A stretch of DNA of 64,000 bases, taken from positions 183,926 through 247,925 of the forward strand of contig JAKOGH010000121.1 in the NCBI GenBank assembly GCA_024811115.1. The letters are read 5' to 3'. Below, piece after piece: positions 44,044 to 55,601 of this stretch (position 1 is its first letter; each line of letters starts with the position of its first letter). The notes under the pieces are model-generated. The model did no database searches. It worked only from the letters and a program-made list of their open reading frames with translations, and was not told where the DNA came from. Source of the stretch: Terana coerulea (lineage: Eukaryota > Basidiomycota > Agaricomycetes > Polyporales > Phanerochaetaceae). The translations under genes and the position numbers were made by a program.

Positions 44044-45268
44044 CTGTCGTTTGGGAGGAGGAGGAACTGACGACATAACGGTACTCCAAGAATAGTTCAG
44101 CGGCGACCAAGTCCCCATCACCCCGCCGACGTCATCATACTCATATTGCGACAGAGTCGCCCTGCGCGACAAGTTCTCTTCCGCAGACGAACCACAACGC
44201 TTTCAAGCTGGGTGCTCGACCCTATGTCATCAACGGAACAGATGTCTCATGATTCCTGCGACAGCAGCAGGCTCTGCGAACGTAGATATAGCTGCAGCAA
44301 GATATTCCTGTAGAAACAACAAAGGGACAGGCCCTTTCATGGGGTCTATGGGGAATTCCACCACGCCTCACGGTGACCTCAAGGCATCGCCGGATCGCAC
44401 ACGCATCATCGTCTGAGCCACAATAGCAACGTTCTTGGAGTTGGTTCCTGGGACAGAGAGTTCTCCAGCTGCATCACATGGGTCTGCAACGCAACACTCA
44501 CCATATGAATGTCATGCATAAGGAAAGACCGGCATGTTAGGGCGTAGTCTAGATCCCCTCCTTGGAGTCACTTGCAGGACTAGGCTTGTCTGTGTTGGAA
44601 ATACCGCACCTGGGCCATGGCGGCGACGGGTGGGTGTATGAATGTCGACGAAATGTGACCGCCCTGAGTCCTGCCCGAACTGTCCTCACCGCAGCAGTCG
44701 TGGGATGACAGACGGCTAGGTTTCAAGGGATGCGCATGCTGCATCTTCCACAAAATTTTATAGCAGAGGCAGGCAGCGCGTCGAAAATAGCACGTTGTCG
44801 GCCTTACTGTCGAGCAATCTGTTGGCCTCAGGTATGCAGGACTAAATTGCTGTCAGGCATTGAAACGTGGTATTGGGATGAAGTCCTTCTGATATGCGTT
44901 GAACTTCGTAGAGCTGGTCTCTCCGCCAGTATAGGGGCATTCACGGGATGCTGTTAACCAGTCATCAGTCAACAGACACACCTTCGTAGCAAGCGACAAT
45001 GCCAAGCGACGTAAATGAACATCCCGAACGCCACAAAGCTTCCGACGTAAGCAGCGAGTCTCTAATGCTTCTACCACAGCGTGGTCTCCTGCAAGATGCT
45101 TTCGTGTCTTTCTCAACTTGGTGAAGTATTCGGCCATATTAATAGCCCGGACGGCAGATGCTGGCGGCACAAATCACGGTCCAGATAAACGGACTGGACC
45201 TAGACTGTGAATGAGTGGATTTAAGAGCAAAGCTGAGGGACATAAGTGGGATACCCGCTGATGGAATT
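44044..45268. other. intergenic upstream of GAD1
   Basis: About 1.2 kb. A 105-codon minus-strand frame at 44853-45170 has no recognisable family. Otherwise nothing was identified before the repeat element. Confidence 0.4.
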
Positions 45269-45315
45269 CCGCAGGTTGGACAACCTGCGTTATGCACAGG
45301 TTAGACCAACCGGTG
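45269..45315 (+). repeat. left terminal inverted repeat
   Basis: A 47-bp end of the element. It contains the near-perfect hairpin GCAGGTTG-GA-CAACCTGC. Confidence 0.65.
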
Positions 45316-45484
45316 GATTTCCAAGATCTTCCCACGGATGAGATAGCCGCCTGCCCGCGTATAATACCGGGGAGCGCTTCCTGGCCATTTTAGCTATGCC
45401 TCGGGCACCGTCGCTCCCCGCCGCCACTCGCCGCGCCCTCCCACGCCCCTCCGTCCTCTCCCGCGCCTTCCCGCCCCGCCGCGC

Positions 45485-45548
45485 GCCTTCCCGCCTTCCC
45501 GCCTTCCCGCCTTCCCGCCTTCCCGCCTTCCCGCCTTCCCGCCTTCCC
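45485..45548 (+). repeat. 8-bp minisatellite, eight perfect units
   Basis: The unit GCCTTCCC is repeated eight times without error, in a C-rich tract that also holds imperfect copies upstream. It encodes nothing. Confidence 0.9.
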
Positions 45549-45749
45549 GCCCTTTTCCCGTTAAGGTAATTCCTTCTTAAATAGAGCGCATTGTATATAT
45601 ATAGCACCTAGGCGTTAATATGAAGATAAATATATATACAAACCCCTCAAAACCCTCAGAAAAGCGATGTAAAAGGCATAACAAAGCATGCTACTTGTCT
45701 GAGCACAACATACATGAATATAGGCAAGTGAGCCACCTGGCATTACAAG

Positions 45750-45826
45750 TCATTATGGCGCAGTGGTTAGTGTTGCAAAGTGTAAGTCTCAAGGTCGCGG
45801 GTTCGAATCCCGCTGGTTTTCTCTCG
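45750..45826 (+). repeat. tRNA-derived segment (SINE head or tRNA pseudogene)
   Basis: It has a pol III A box (TGGCGCAGTGG, 45756-45766) and a perfect B-box/T arm (GCGGG TTCGAAT CCCGC, 45797-45813), spaced as in tRNA genes. The acceptor and anticodon stems do not pair, so it is not a functional tRNA. The upstream half resembles elongator tRNA-Met. A T-rich stretch follows. Confidence 0.7.
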
Positions 45827-46023
45827 GAATCTTCTTTTCATTTTTTGAAACTTCGTCAAGTCGTCCAAGACGCCGTGGGCGTTTCCGCAAGCGCCTCGGC
45901 GCTCGGTGCTTGCCCCATCATTTCTTGATCCCCACGCGCTTCTTTCATTTCATGCCATCACCTCCGCATCTTTTTGATCGGCTCGCAGTGCCGATCCCAC
46001 AACCTGTGCTTTTTTGCCGAAAA

Positions 46024-46070
46024 CACAGGCTGGTCCAAACTGCGCATAACGCAGGTTGCCTAACCTGTGC
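46024..46070 (-). repeat. right terminal inverted repeat
   Basis: The 47-bp partner of 45269-45315 in reverse complement, about 81% identical. Confidence 0.65.
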
Positions 46071-46298
46071 ATTTCTAACGGAGGCGGTCCCACATAAGTC
46101 GAGCAGATGACATGAAGACCTCGGCAGAACACGCCAAGCAGCTCGGGTCGAGCCTGAGAGCAACGTCTAAGCGCATAGACGCCGATGCATGGATGAGGCA
46201 TTGGGCGCTTCGCACCGTCTCCGCCAACTCGCTCTTGACCGTCTTCCCTGAATTCCCCGTCTTCATTTACTTTACGGGTCACCAGCTGTAGCATCACC

Positions 46299-46705
46299 AT
46301 GGGTGGCCCGAATCTTGAGGTGTTCAAGTTTGCCACCTATGTTTTCTTGCCCATCCTGGTTATGGCACACTACGGCAACCCTGACTGGTACGAGAAGAAC
46401 GTGCTGCCCGTAAGCCTAGCCCTGCATACGGGCACCTTCGTTCCTGCAGCTAATATGTGGTTTGCCTCAGTACAAGGAGAAAATTTTCCCGCCTGAGGAG
46501 AACATCGTAAGAGTAAGTGAATCCTCTGCATGCTTGCTCATTTTGCTACCGGGCGCACCATTGACTTCACCTCGGTTTCTAGAACTTGCCTAATGACCAA
46601 GTTACGCTCCGGGAGGAGCTCGCGCGCATCAAAGCTCGTAGGCTGCAAAAGAAGGCCGAAATGGAGCAACAAGCGGCCGATGCAGCGTCCAAGTCGTCGT
46701 CATGA
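46299..46705 (+). CDS. PET100: cytochrome c oxidase assembly factor Pet100
   Basis: Three exons give a protein of about 90 residues. Exon 1 reads MGGPNLEVFKFATYVFLPIL and then VMAHYGNPDWYEKNVLP. Exon 2 is YKEKIFPPEENIVR. Exon 3 is NLPNDQVTLREELARIKARR followed by a Lys/Glu/Ala helix and a Ser-rich end. The N-terminal membrane helix, the GNPDWY motif and the Leu-Arg-Glu-Glu-Leu helix are the Pet100 signature. The protein sits in the inner mitochondrial membrane and helps assemble complex IV. Its promoter lies just beyond the right end of the repeat element. Confidence 0.9.
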
Positions 46706-46823
46706 ACTCCCTACTATGTTGGATTGCAATACATTGCACCTTGTCTTGAATCATGCGCGGTGCTTATAAGAAGAAGAGTCGGAGATGTGCACTCTGTAAG
46801 ATATGCTCTAGCTTCGTCATCTA

Positions 46824-48236
46824 TTACTTTGCTATGCTCCAGTGCTCCCCGTTACACGCAACCTCCCACGCTGGCGACTTCTCAGCAGCGACTATCCGAC
46901 TGTACTCCATGAGTTCTGCAATAGAGACCTTGAAGCCTCCACAGACAATGAAGACGATGTTGCGGAGCTCTCCAGACGGCGCCGGTGGAACAAGCTTGTC
47001 AAACAGTTCATGGGAGTAGCCCGGGACAAGGGTAGCAGCGCATGCCAGCTCGACCATGATTTTGTGTTCATCTACATGAAGTCAATCAGAAATCTCAACC
47101 AGAAAGTACCGAGAAGAATATGAACACACCCGCGAAAAGCACAGCCGTTTGCATTGCCATCTCGTCAGAAACGCAGACAGACTTTACGCCGCCCTTCCTG
47201 TCCAATGCCATCTTCACGACACCTGGTGAGGGCCATGACGCACCCAGCGAACCAGCTCGGGAGGTGATGGCGGGAATCCGGGCGTAGTTGACATCGTGCG
47301 TATCGTCACGTAGAACCTCGACACCTTCAGGCGGGGACAGTAGTGAGCCTGCGAATGGCCCCGGATTCACCGCAAGGGATTGGTAGAAACAATTCGATCC
47401 GTGCGTCTCCATTGCGATAAGTGGGACTGGAGGAGACATAAGCCACAGCTGAAAAGGCATATCGTTGGGAGCTCACCGTCATCCCACCCAACAGTCTTAC
47501 AACCGACTATGATACCGCCAGTGAGACCTCCTCCGCCTACGCAACAAACCACAGCGTCAGGCTTCACGCCATCGGGAAGCTGCCGTGCCGCCTCTTCGAT
47601 CATCGATGCATGACCTTCCCAGAGCGTTGGGTCATCGTAGGCTGGCACCATCACCCTATATACATCTTTGTTATAGTCGTAAAATACGCATAGCATGAGA
47701 GGCACGTACGCGTTCTTCTCTGATGACACGAGCTCCTGCGCTGCTTCGAGCGCGTGCTGGTAGCAGTTTCCCCGCGCCTGGACCTCTGCACCCTCCATCT
47801 TGAAGAACGCGAGCGTCGACGCCGAGGCGCCCTCCGGGAGAAAACACGGTGCAGCGCAGGCCGACCGCCTTGCTGGCGCACGCTGTCGCGAGACCTGCGT
47901 TTCCTCCCGAGGCGACTACGAGGTGGGCGTCGGGCCCGTGCTGTTCCTTCGCCCGCTGCACGAAGAGGGAGATGCCGCGGTATTTGTACGAGTTTCCGGG
48001 TTGTAATGCCTATAGAAAAGCTTCACATAAGATGAAGGTTAGAAAGACAGAGCGTAGAAGCGCGTACATCTAACTTCAGGTAGACATTCGCTCCTAACGA
48101 AGCGGAGATGTGCTTCGAGTAGACCAGGGAGTCTCCAGCCACAGCGGTTTCGTCGTAGACATGCTTTATGTCGCGTTGTGCGTGTAGATGGCTCGAGATG
48201 TCACCGGATATGAGGCTGGTTTAGCGAACATAGTGC
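46824..48236 (-). CDS. PLP-dependent L-serine/threonine dehydratase
   Basis: A fold type II PLP enzyme of about 370 residues. Early residues read HISASLGANVYLKLD, spliced to ALQPGNSYKYRGISLFVQRA, in which the Lys of SYKYRG binds PLP. Next are HLVVASGGNAGLATACASKA and the phosphate-binding loop VCCVGGGGLTGGI. The C-terminal part has VELACAATLVPGYSHELFDK and GELRNIVFIVCGGFKVSIAE. The size and lack of a regulatory domain suit the catabolic serine dehydratase type (yeast Cha1-like), which makes pyruvate and ammonia from serine. Threonine may also be used. The start is uncertain: an in-frame stop lies just before SGDISSHLHAQRD, so a short 5' exon near 48.2-48.3 kb is likely. Confidence 0.82.
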
Positions 48237-48604
48237 AGAGTCGCGCGAGGGATATGTAGATCGTGGAGGGCATGCGTAAGCTCAAGAAAGACGCTCATAC
48301 ATTGCTTGGTGATTGCGGGTGAGTGCGCTGGGTAAGCAGAGCGGCAAGGCGCAGCGGGAAGGCATCAGATTTTATACTTGTGAATAGCGTGGAGGTCATG
48401 AGGTCTACGATGACATCGTTCTAATTTGATTCTATGGTATATCGTGTGCGTATTAATCTACGGGTTTCCTGTCGGGGAATGGCAGTTTCCGAAGACCAGC
48501 AGTTGACGCGGTGCGAGAAGGACCCAGACTACTCGCGATCTTGTCCCACTAAGGGCGAAGGAATGAGGCGACAGATTGGCTAACACTCCGCGGCAAATAA
48601 TTCG
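48237..48604. other. intergenic upstream of the dehydratase
   Basis: About 370 bp. It probably includes the missing first exon of the dehydratase and the 3' end of the MFS gene. Nothing else was recognised. Confidence 0.4.
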
Positions 48605-50894
48605 TCACGGAGGACTATTCTGCTGCTCGGACTGGTTCCCTTTTTCGTGCAAAGTCTCTTGTGGTGAAGCTACCAGAGTTGCACCGCCCATCTGACTGCT
48701 CGCAAATTTCGACTTGCTCCGAATGAGTGGTCCATATTTCTATAAACAACACACCATCCTCTTAGCACCTCTCATCAAGCTCGAGCAAGACGTGTACTCA
48801 CGTAAAACAAGAACGGCAGGGGCATGCACACCAACGAGAGGAACGCGAATATAGACGTCGCCCACTCGTCGCCCAAATTCGCGTACATCGCCGGGCTAAT
48901 GAGTGGGAACACCGCCGCCAGAACGGACCGCATGACAACAGTAGATGCGATGGCGCTGGCGCAGTAGATCGTGTATGTGTCCATGATGTATTGCACCAGC
49001 CCTTGCATGATCTGTGCTATGCCGCAGCCGAACGGGAAGCCGCCCAGGATTGGGACTATCCAGTGAGTGGGAGGCAAACTTGTCCTGCGTAGCCGTGAGA
49101 CATAGACTTTGAGCAATTTAAATGGTATAGAGCATACCAGGCGAACCAGAAAAGTCCGACAGGGCATAATACTGCACCCATCATGGGCATGTACAGTCGA
49201 CTGCAGGTGAATTATCAGTATCCAAGTTCGATATCGGTTGCTTTCTCTGGACTAACGCTTCCGGCGGCGCCTTGCCGGTCTCGCTACGCTCCATCGCTCT
49301 CCAGTACAGCTTGTTTTGGTACGGAGACAGCGACGTTCCAAGGATAACGCCTGCGCCTACTCCGAGGAAAGCCAGACCGCCTTCTCCAGGCGAGAAACCT
49401 CGTGCCTCCTGGAAGACAATCGGAAAGGCGGCGAAGAAGGCATACAAAGTAGCGTATACAATGGCGATATAAATGGCCAGGAGCAATACTATTGGCTCAG
49501 TGACCAAGAAAACTTGATTTTCATAGTCAAACAGAGTCGATTAAGATGGTGTTTTGATGACGCACTGAATGGCCGCTTCAAGTTCAATTTAAGAACTGCA
49601 ACAAACGACTTGTTTCGGTTTAGATCATATATTGACACATATCGATATTGGCCTTCTGAAGCTTTCCTAAGTTTCCGCGCGCGTTCTCTGAGCAGGGCCG
49701 GGGCGTACTATTAGTGACGAGAAAGTGAGATATAACGTTGAAGAGTAAACTTTGAACCACCCACCGTCTCCGACATAACGAGTATCCCAAAAATAAGAGA
49801 AAGGGCAGAGAAAATGAACATGAGCCAGAAGTTAAACCGCCAGCCCAACCGGGTCTCGCCTATCCATCCGCCGATAATAGGACCAAGGACTTGACACAGG
49901 ATGGTCAGAACCAGTTGAGCTTGTGTGTGTCACCAACACTTACCTGGTCCCATGAAAGGTGCGGTGGCGTAGACTATGGAGAAAGATAGGGATGATCAGA
50001 AGACGTGAAGGACGTGAGGCTTGAGCGCACTCACTCGCAGACACCACACCTCTTTCTCTCGCCGTCCACATGTCGGCCAAAACTCCGCTTGCATTCGTTA
50101 ATGCTAGACCACGACATGAGAAAAATAGACAAAGCATATTGGCTGGAAATGACCGACGAGAGGAGCCAAAGATGCCCGCTAACAAACGTGTTGAGAGTAT
50201 TGTAGCCGCGTTGTGGCCCAACGCTCCGCCCAAATGGAATAGGGTGTAAATGCTGTAGGTTACCAGGAATACCGGCCGCTGGGCAGTGGGCGCAAAGATT
50301 AGCCAAAAGATTGCTACAAGTGTAAAATACACTCCCACCCTGCCGTAAACCTAAAGAGCACCTGTTTCAGCCGTGTGAGCATGGAAGACGATCTGCACAC
50401 TCACTTCGCTCACTGGTGCGAACACAAGTGGGCTAGGCTCAGTCAGTCAGGCACAGATAGATAGCAGCGAATAAAAGTGGAACAAACCCCAGACCAAAAC
50501 CGAGCACGTAGAGCGACACGCCCAGGATTGCCACTTCTCTGGACATATGCAATTCCTCAGACATGCTTGCTAAGCCGCCTGTGTATGAACTGCTGCAGAA
50601 CGAGATCACCCACGTCCCTATGGCTAACTGCCAAAATTATTCATGACTATGCTGCAGATGCGAGAGACTATATGAAATGCTGACCTGCATTGTTATCAAC
50701 CATTTTCGGCCGGTGGACCAGTTGAAGGGATTGGCAGGGTCACTCAAATCCCAGTCAACCACGAACGGGTCCTCCGGTATACCCCTACCAGGATACTTCT
50801 GTAGGGAGGCGTCTTGTTCCTTTACGGAGACAGACTTGCGCGAGCCAGCTTCCTCCTCATCCCGAGCGCGAGAGATCGGTTCCTCTGCGACCAT
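48605..50894 (-). CDS. MFS transporter, DHA1/polyamine-type
   Basis: A 12-helix major facilitator protein of about 530 residues with an N-terminal cytosolic region (MVAEEPISRARDEEEAGS to DPFVVDWDLSDPANPFNWST). The DPFVVDW...NPxNW motif is typical of fungal DHA1 transporters (Tpo1/Flr1-like). Transport-domain motifs include ASGVLADMWTARERG and GPVLGPIIGGWIGETRLGWR. The C-terminal membrane part ends FLSLVCMPLPFLFY. There a GTGAGT donor at about 48796 joins an exon starting KYGPLIRSKSKFASSQMG and ending NQSEQQNSPP, so the true end is 48605 and not the earlier stop. Substrates of this class include polyamines and toxic compounds, and none can be assigned here. It is divergent from the GH31 gene. 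Confidence 0.85.
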
Positions 50895-51615
50895 GACGAT
50901 GACCTCGGTAAGGGGACGAGGAAAGAGAGATAACTCGCGCGGAGTACTTGTATCATTGTACGACTACATTTTATGCGCTTTCCGGCCGCTGATCAGCACG
51001 CCTACTGGATGATTTGTGACGGCATGCAAACGGCAGAGGGCCGTTCCTCCAGGTTGCACATGCCGAATACCCGGCTGTGTCAGAGCGGTGGTGCTTCGAA
51101 GTTCGGACTATCGGGCGACGATTGTAGCCCCTTTATAACGCTGAGACAAAGACATGGAACCGCTCATAAGACCTCGGGATATAGTAAGCTGGTGGTTGTA
51201 AGACTATATAACAGACGGATGGTGTTAGTGGTCAAAGAAGCGATTTGCAGGTGATTTGCAGAGCTAGCCAGGGAAGCTGTCTCCAAACAAACATGCCGGC
51301 CATTGCCGCGGCAGCCAGCGTGATCGATCTGAGATCTCGGTATAATGCTACCCATGCCCCTTTCAGACGCCCACCATCGTCTCTGTCTTTATGACCACCT
51401 CAGCGTCGATTTCCATGTTACCCAGACTTGCCCAGCAGATATCGTACAGAAGACCTTGATAGTGCGTGACATCACAGACAGACGCACCCCAGAAGCAAAC
51501 GGTAATTACTCGGGCGGAAATGGCGGGCCGTTCATTCAGTGCGAGGGTTGTGATGTAGATGGTGTATATAAGTTGTAAGAACTTCCACATTCCTGCACAT
51601 CCTGCACATTCCGCT
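50895..51615. promoter_or_regulatory. divergent promoter MFS / GH31
   Basis: A 721-bp interval between two divergent starts. The GH31 side has a TATA box. No operator-like repeat is obvious. Confidence 0.45.
51565..51572 (+). promoter_or_regulatory. TATA box of GH31 gene
   Basis: TATATAAG lies 51 bp upstream of the start codon. Confidence 0.55.
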
Positions 51616-54460
51616 ATGCGTTTCAACGATGGATTTTGGTTGCTGAAGAGCGGCGTCAGGTCATACTTTGGTCTGCAAGTCGTGCAAGCCACGGAAGACG
51701 GCGACGGGTATAACTTGCAGGTCGCCACAAAGCCCATCAGGCATAGAGGAGACACGCTCGGAGGTGCGTAAAGTCCTTGAATCGTGCATTGTACAAGGAA
51801 TTTAGCGATACGACACCAGGTCCTCTCCTTAGTGTTCGTGTACACTCGCCGACTGAAGGGGTCGTTGGCATCAAGATAGAGCACTTCAAACATGTTCAGC
51901 CCACCCCGAATATTCCTCTATTCCCAGATGCCCCACCCATTCAATCCGTACGTCTTGCAAAAGCGAAGGAGGCCTGGACAGTAGTTTCGGGAGGCCTTAC
52001 CGCTGAAATCACCGCCAACCCGTACTCGATCACGTTCAAGAACTCCAAAAGGACCTTGACTTCTGCGGGATACAAGTACCAGGCCATATACGACGTCCCG
52101 TACAAATGGACGCTGCGCAGTGCTTCGAATGTTTCGTGCCTCGAGACGGACTTCAGCTCGAACCCGAGCCCTTCCAACAAGCCGGACCTAGTCCGGTATA
52201 CGCATTCAGAGCTGAACCTGTCTCCGGGAGAGTTGATTTATGGCCTGGGCGAACAATTTGGAGCGTTTGTAAAGAACGGTGAGCGACGTTGTACAGCTCA
52301 GTACTTATGAGTACGTTGACATTTGTTCAGGACAGTCAGTCAGTGTGTGGAACCAAGACGGCGGCACTTCCAGCGAGCAGGCGTACAAATGCGTTCCATT
52401 CTACATCACCAACCGTAACTACGGTGTCTTCATCAACCATCCGGGCGAAGTCGAGGTTGAAGTCGGTAGCGAGAAAGTCAGCAGAGTCGGAGTCAGCGTC
52501 GCAGGCGAGAGCCTCGAGTATTTCATCATCTATGGCAAGACACCACTCGATATACTGGAGAGATACACTCGTATCACTGGCCGCCCTGCGTATGTCTTAG
52601 CTCAAGTTCCCTTTCTATATCACTCAGCATGTCATGAGCAGGCTCTTGCCAGCATGGACCTTCGGTCTCTGGCTGTCAACTTCGTTCCTCACGTCCTACG
52701 ACGAAAAGACGGTGTCGCAGTTTCTGGAAGGGATGCAGAATCGCAAATGCAACGTGCGCGTATTCCATTTGGATTGCTTTTGGATGAAGCAGTACGAGTG
52801 GTGCTCCTTCACCTTTGACCCGGATAACTTCCCGGATCCCAAGGCATACCTTGCAGAGATTAAGCGGAAATATGGCGTCAAAATTTGTGTATGGAGTAAG
52901 CCTTCCCCCACTGTTGATGTAGAATAGGTCGCTGACGAGCTCATGGACAAGTTAACCCGTATATATCGCAGCTCTCTCCTATATTCCAGGAGGCCGTCAA
53001 CGGCGGCTACCTCATCAAGAGGAAGGACGGAACGCCCTGGCAGTGCGTGCAACGAATCATCTGAATTGTATATTCATGAACTCACAAACGGCATAGATGG
53101 GACCTTTGGCAACCCGGCCTTGGCGTAGTGGACATCACAAATCCAGCCGCAAGGAAATGGTACGTAGATAAGCTTGATGCTCTTGTCGATCTCGGCGTCG
53201 ACACCTTTAAGGTAGCGAGCATCTCTTGTTCTCTGCGAGCGCTGAACCTGATTTGCTGAACGTAGACGGACTTTGGCGAGCGGATCCCCCACGCTGGTGT
53301 CGTCTTCCACGACGGCTCCGACCCGATGCGTATTCACAACACATATTCGGTTACATACAACGAGCTGGTCTTCGATGTGCTGCAGCGACGATTTGGCGTT
53401 GGAGAAGCAGTGGTGTTCGCAAGGTCCAGCGCGGCGGGCGGCCAGAGGTTCCCCGTGGTGAGTATGCGAAGACCAAAATGGTGCATTCAGTCGCTCAATG
53501 CACGAACATAGCACTGGGGAGGAGACTGCGAGTCGACCTTCGAAGCGATGGCCGAGGCGCTCCGCGGTGCGCTAAGTCTGACGCTTTCGGGCTTTGCATT
53601 TGCCTCGCATGATATTGGCGGCTTTGAGGTATGCATCGTCTTCCCTAATTGCCTGTCACTGCTCATGTGAAGTTCAGGGCCACCCGCCACCAGAGATATA
53701 TCATCGCTGGGTGGCGTATGGATTGTTCTCATCCCATTCACGCTTGCATGGCTCCGGGTCCTACCGTGTACCATGGCAGTACGGTGAAGAAGCCGCGGCA
53801 TACATGGCCAAGTTTCTCGACGCGAAACATAGGCTCATGCCATACTTGTACCGACTGGTCTGTATTCTTCCTCTATGTCCATGAATACTATGCTAAGTAT
53901 AGCACGATCTTCAGGCCATTCAAGCAAACAACAAAGGACACCCCGTCCAACGCGCCATGTTCCTCGAGTTCCCTGAGGACAGGACGACGCACTACCTCGA
54001 CCGCCAATACATGCTCGGTCCCAACCTGCTCGTCGCGCCGGTCTTCGTCCCCGAAGGAGAAGAATCTGAGTACTACATCCCCGCAGGCCGCTGGACATCG
54101 TTCTTCCACCCCGAGCGGACGATCGACGGGCCGACCTGGGTGAAGGAAGTCGTACCCATAGACGAGATACCTGTCTGGGTCCGGCCTGGCTCCGTCCTTG
54201 TGCTCGGACCGGCGGGAATGGGCCGCCCAGACTACAACTTTGTGCGGAACGTGGAGGTGCAGGTGTATGAGCTGGCTGAAGGACAGGTTGTCGAGGTTGA
54301 GGTCCCCACGGGTACAGGCAAGACGATCGCTGGGACGCTCAGTGTGGAGAAGCAGGGCGGCCAGTTGGTGCTGAACGAGGCCAGTGAGACCGTCGATCTG
54401 TCGGCGCTGGTGGTGTTTGCGGATGGCAATTCGGAAAGGGTATGGTCGAAGAATGGTTGA
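51616..54460 (+). CDS. glycoside hydrolase family 31, alpha-xylosidase-like
   Basis: The spliced protein is about 750 residues without a signal peptide, suggesting intracellular action. It starts [20 protein letters not shown]. The N-terminal beta-sandwich ends [20 protein letters not shown]. The barrel contains [40 protein letters not shown], the nucleophile Asp in [12 protein letters not shown], and the acid/base Asp in [20 protein letters not shown]. The C-terminal part has [20 protein letters not shown] and [20 protein letters not shown]. The FKTDFGE and WMxxxEWC motifs match alpha-xylosidases (YicI group) rather than maltases. The enzyme would remove alpha-linked xylose from xyloglucan oligosaccharides. 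About ten small introns join cleanly; all motifs are intact. Confidence 0.9.
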
Positions 54461-54874
54461 GGCTAAGTCATCTAGAATTGCCAACACTGCAAACATTGTA
54501 TTAGTACTCACCCAGCAATCAATAAATACACGGAATGTCTGGTAGGTGTTATCAGTCTTGATGCTTCCATCGACGTAGTCTTTGTGACAGGGACATGCGT
54601 AGGCGTGCTGTCTTTTGGTGAACGACACTCCAATACGACAGGTGTATTGAACTACTGGCGATGAGGGCCATGGTAGTAGACATGCAGTCCCTATAACAAC
54701 ATGGATCCGAGCCGCTACATGAGAAGCCAGGCCGGAAGCGGAATCAGGACATCCGTCGTGTTGTAATGTAGGTGTGCTGCGATCAGGCAGTCTGTGCGCG
54801 ACACCGCCAGCAAAACTCACGGTGTGAACCGCGTACACTCTGGCTCCGGAGCGGTTTGGAGAGTAGAGTTATGT
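54461..54874. other. intergenic, convergent 3' ends
   Basis: About 410 bp between GH31 (plus) and CMC2 (minus). No gene was recognised. Confidence 0.45.
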
Positions 54875-55247
54875 CTAGTCGGCACGCATCTCTTGCCACG
54901 CCTTCTCGGTCTTTTCTCTCCGGACCTTTGCTTTTTCACGATTATTTGAGGCTTGTTTCATGCTCTGATCATTCAATATGACATGAGATAGGGCTCCGGA
55001 GGTAGATGTAAGCGCGTACCTGTTCGTGCAAACATTTGTTAAGCTCAATTTTCTTCGTGTTGCATCCTCCTGTAAACTTCGCCCACGAGTCCAAATGGCA
55101 CTGCTCCAGAGCCTGAATGAGATCCTTGCAGACTATTGACGGGTGAAATGTCAGTAAATTTGTTGCCACGTCCGTTAGAGGGAGTAGTGATCATGACGGG
55201 GGAAATCGTCGCGAACCGATGCGCTTGTCAGTGAGCTGCTGATGCAT
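54875..55247 (-). CDS. CMC2: COX assembly mitochondrial protein 2 (twin CX9C)
   Basis: Three exons: MHQQLTDKRI; VCKDLIQALEQCHLDSWAKF then TGGCNTKKIELNKCLHEQ; and SMKQASNNREKAKVRREKTE then KAWQEMRAD. Both CX9C pairs are exact (C-KDLIQALEQ-C and C-NTKKIELNK-C). The MHxQL start, GGCN and the basic C-terminal helix ending in KAWQEM are those of CMC2. The protein is imported by Mia40 into the intermembrane space and contributes to cytochrome c oxidase assembly. All splice phases are consistent. Confidence 0.9.
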
Positions 55248-55601
55248 GTCGTCGCACGTCTGCCTCTCCTGCGAATGAGCGTGAGTGTGGGTGGGCGCAG
55301 AGTTGCGAGATACGCACGGCAGTGACTGCTCTGGGGAGAGGTACCGCTCCGGAGTAGGGGACCCTGGGAGACACGGCTCCGGGACGGTCACGGCCGTGAC
55401 GCCCTCCGAGGGGGAAATGCGCCGGAAAAGGAAGACTGTGACAGCTCCACGTGACTCTGTCTAAGCAATGCTTGTCACGACTTGCGCGTCACGGACCGCG
55501 TCAGGCCGAATTGGATCAGATAGCATCGGGAAAAACACAGAGGCAGGTATATAGTCTCTGCACTTGACCACCGTCGCCGAGCTCCCCCACCCCTCACCAA
55601 C
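55248..55601. promoter_or_regulatory. divergent promoter CMC2 / transketolase
   Basis: About 350 bp between divergent starts. A TATATAG box lies at 55548-55554, 48 bp before the transketolase start, followed by a CT-rich leader. A CACGTGAC E-box-like motif occurs near 55449. Confidence 0.5.

Larger units (their letters stand above)
45269..46070. mobile_element. non-autonomous DNA-transposon-like element (MITE) of 802 bp
   Basis: Two 47-bp ends match each other as inverted repeats at 38 of 47 positions, sharing a perfect 15-bp core (CAACCTGCGTTATGC). The ends also contain short internal palindromes. The interior has no transposase frame; it contains an 8-bp minisatellite and a tRNA-derived segment. 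I could not see a clear target-site duplication, so the exact termini are uncertain. It lies directly upstream of PET100. Confidence 0.6.

Noticed and set aside
45485..45548. CRISPR-like array
   Set aside because: Unit length is 8 bp with no spacers; it is a minisatellite in a eukaryotic genome.
45750..45826. Functional tRNA gene
   Set aside because: A and B boxes are good, but the acceptor and anticodon stems do not pair, so it is a derived repeat.
53888..54838. 316-codon minus-strand frame across the GH31 3' end
   Set aside because: Antisense to a strongly conserved GH31 exon, with no recognisable protein of its own.
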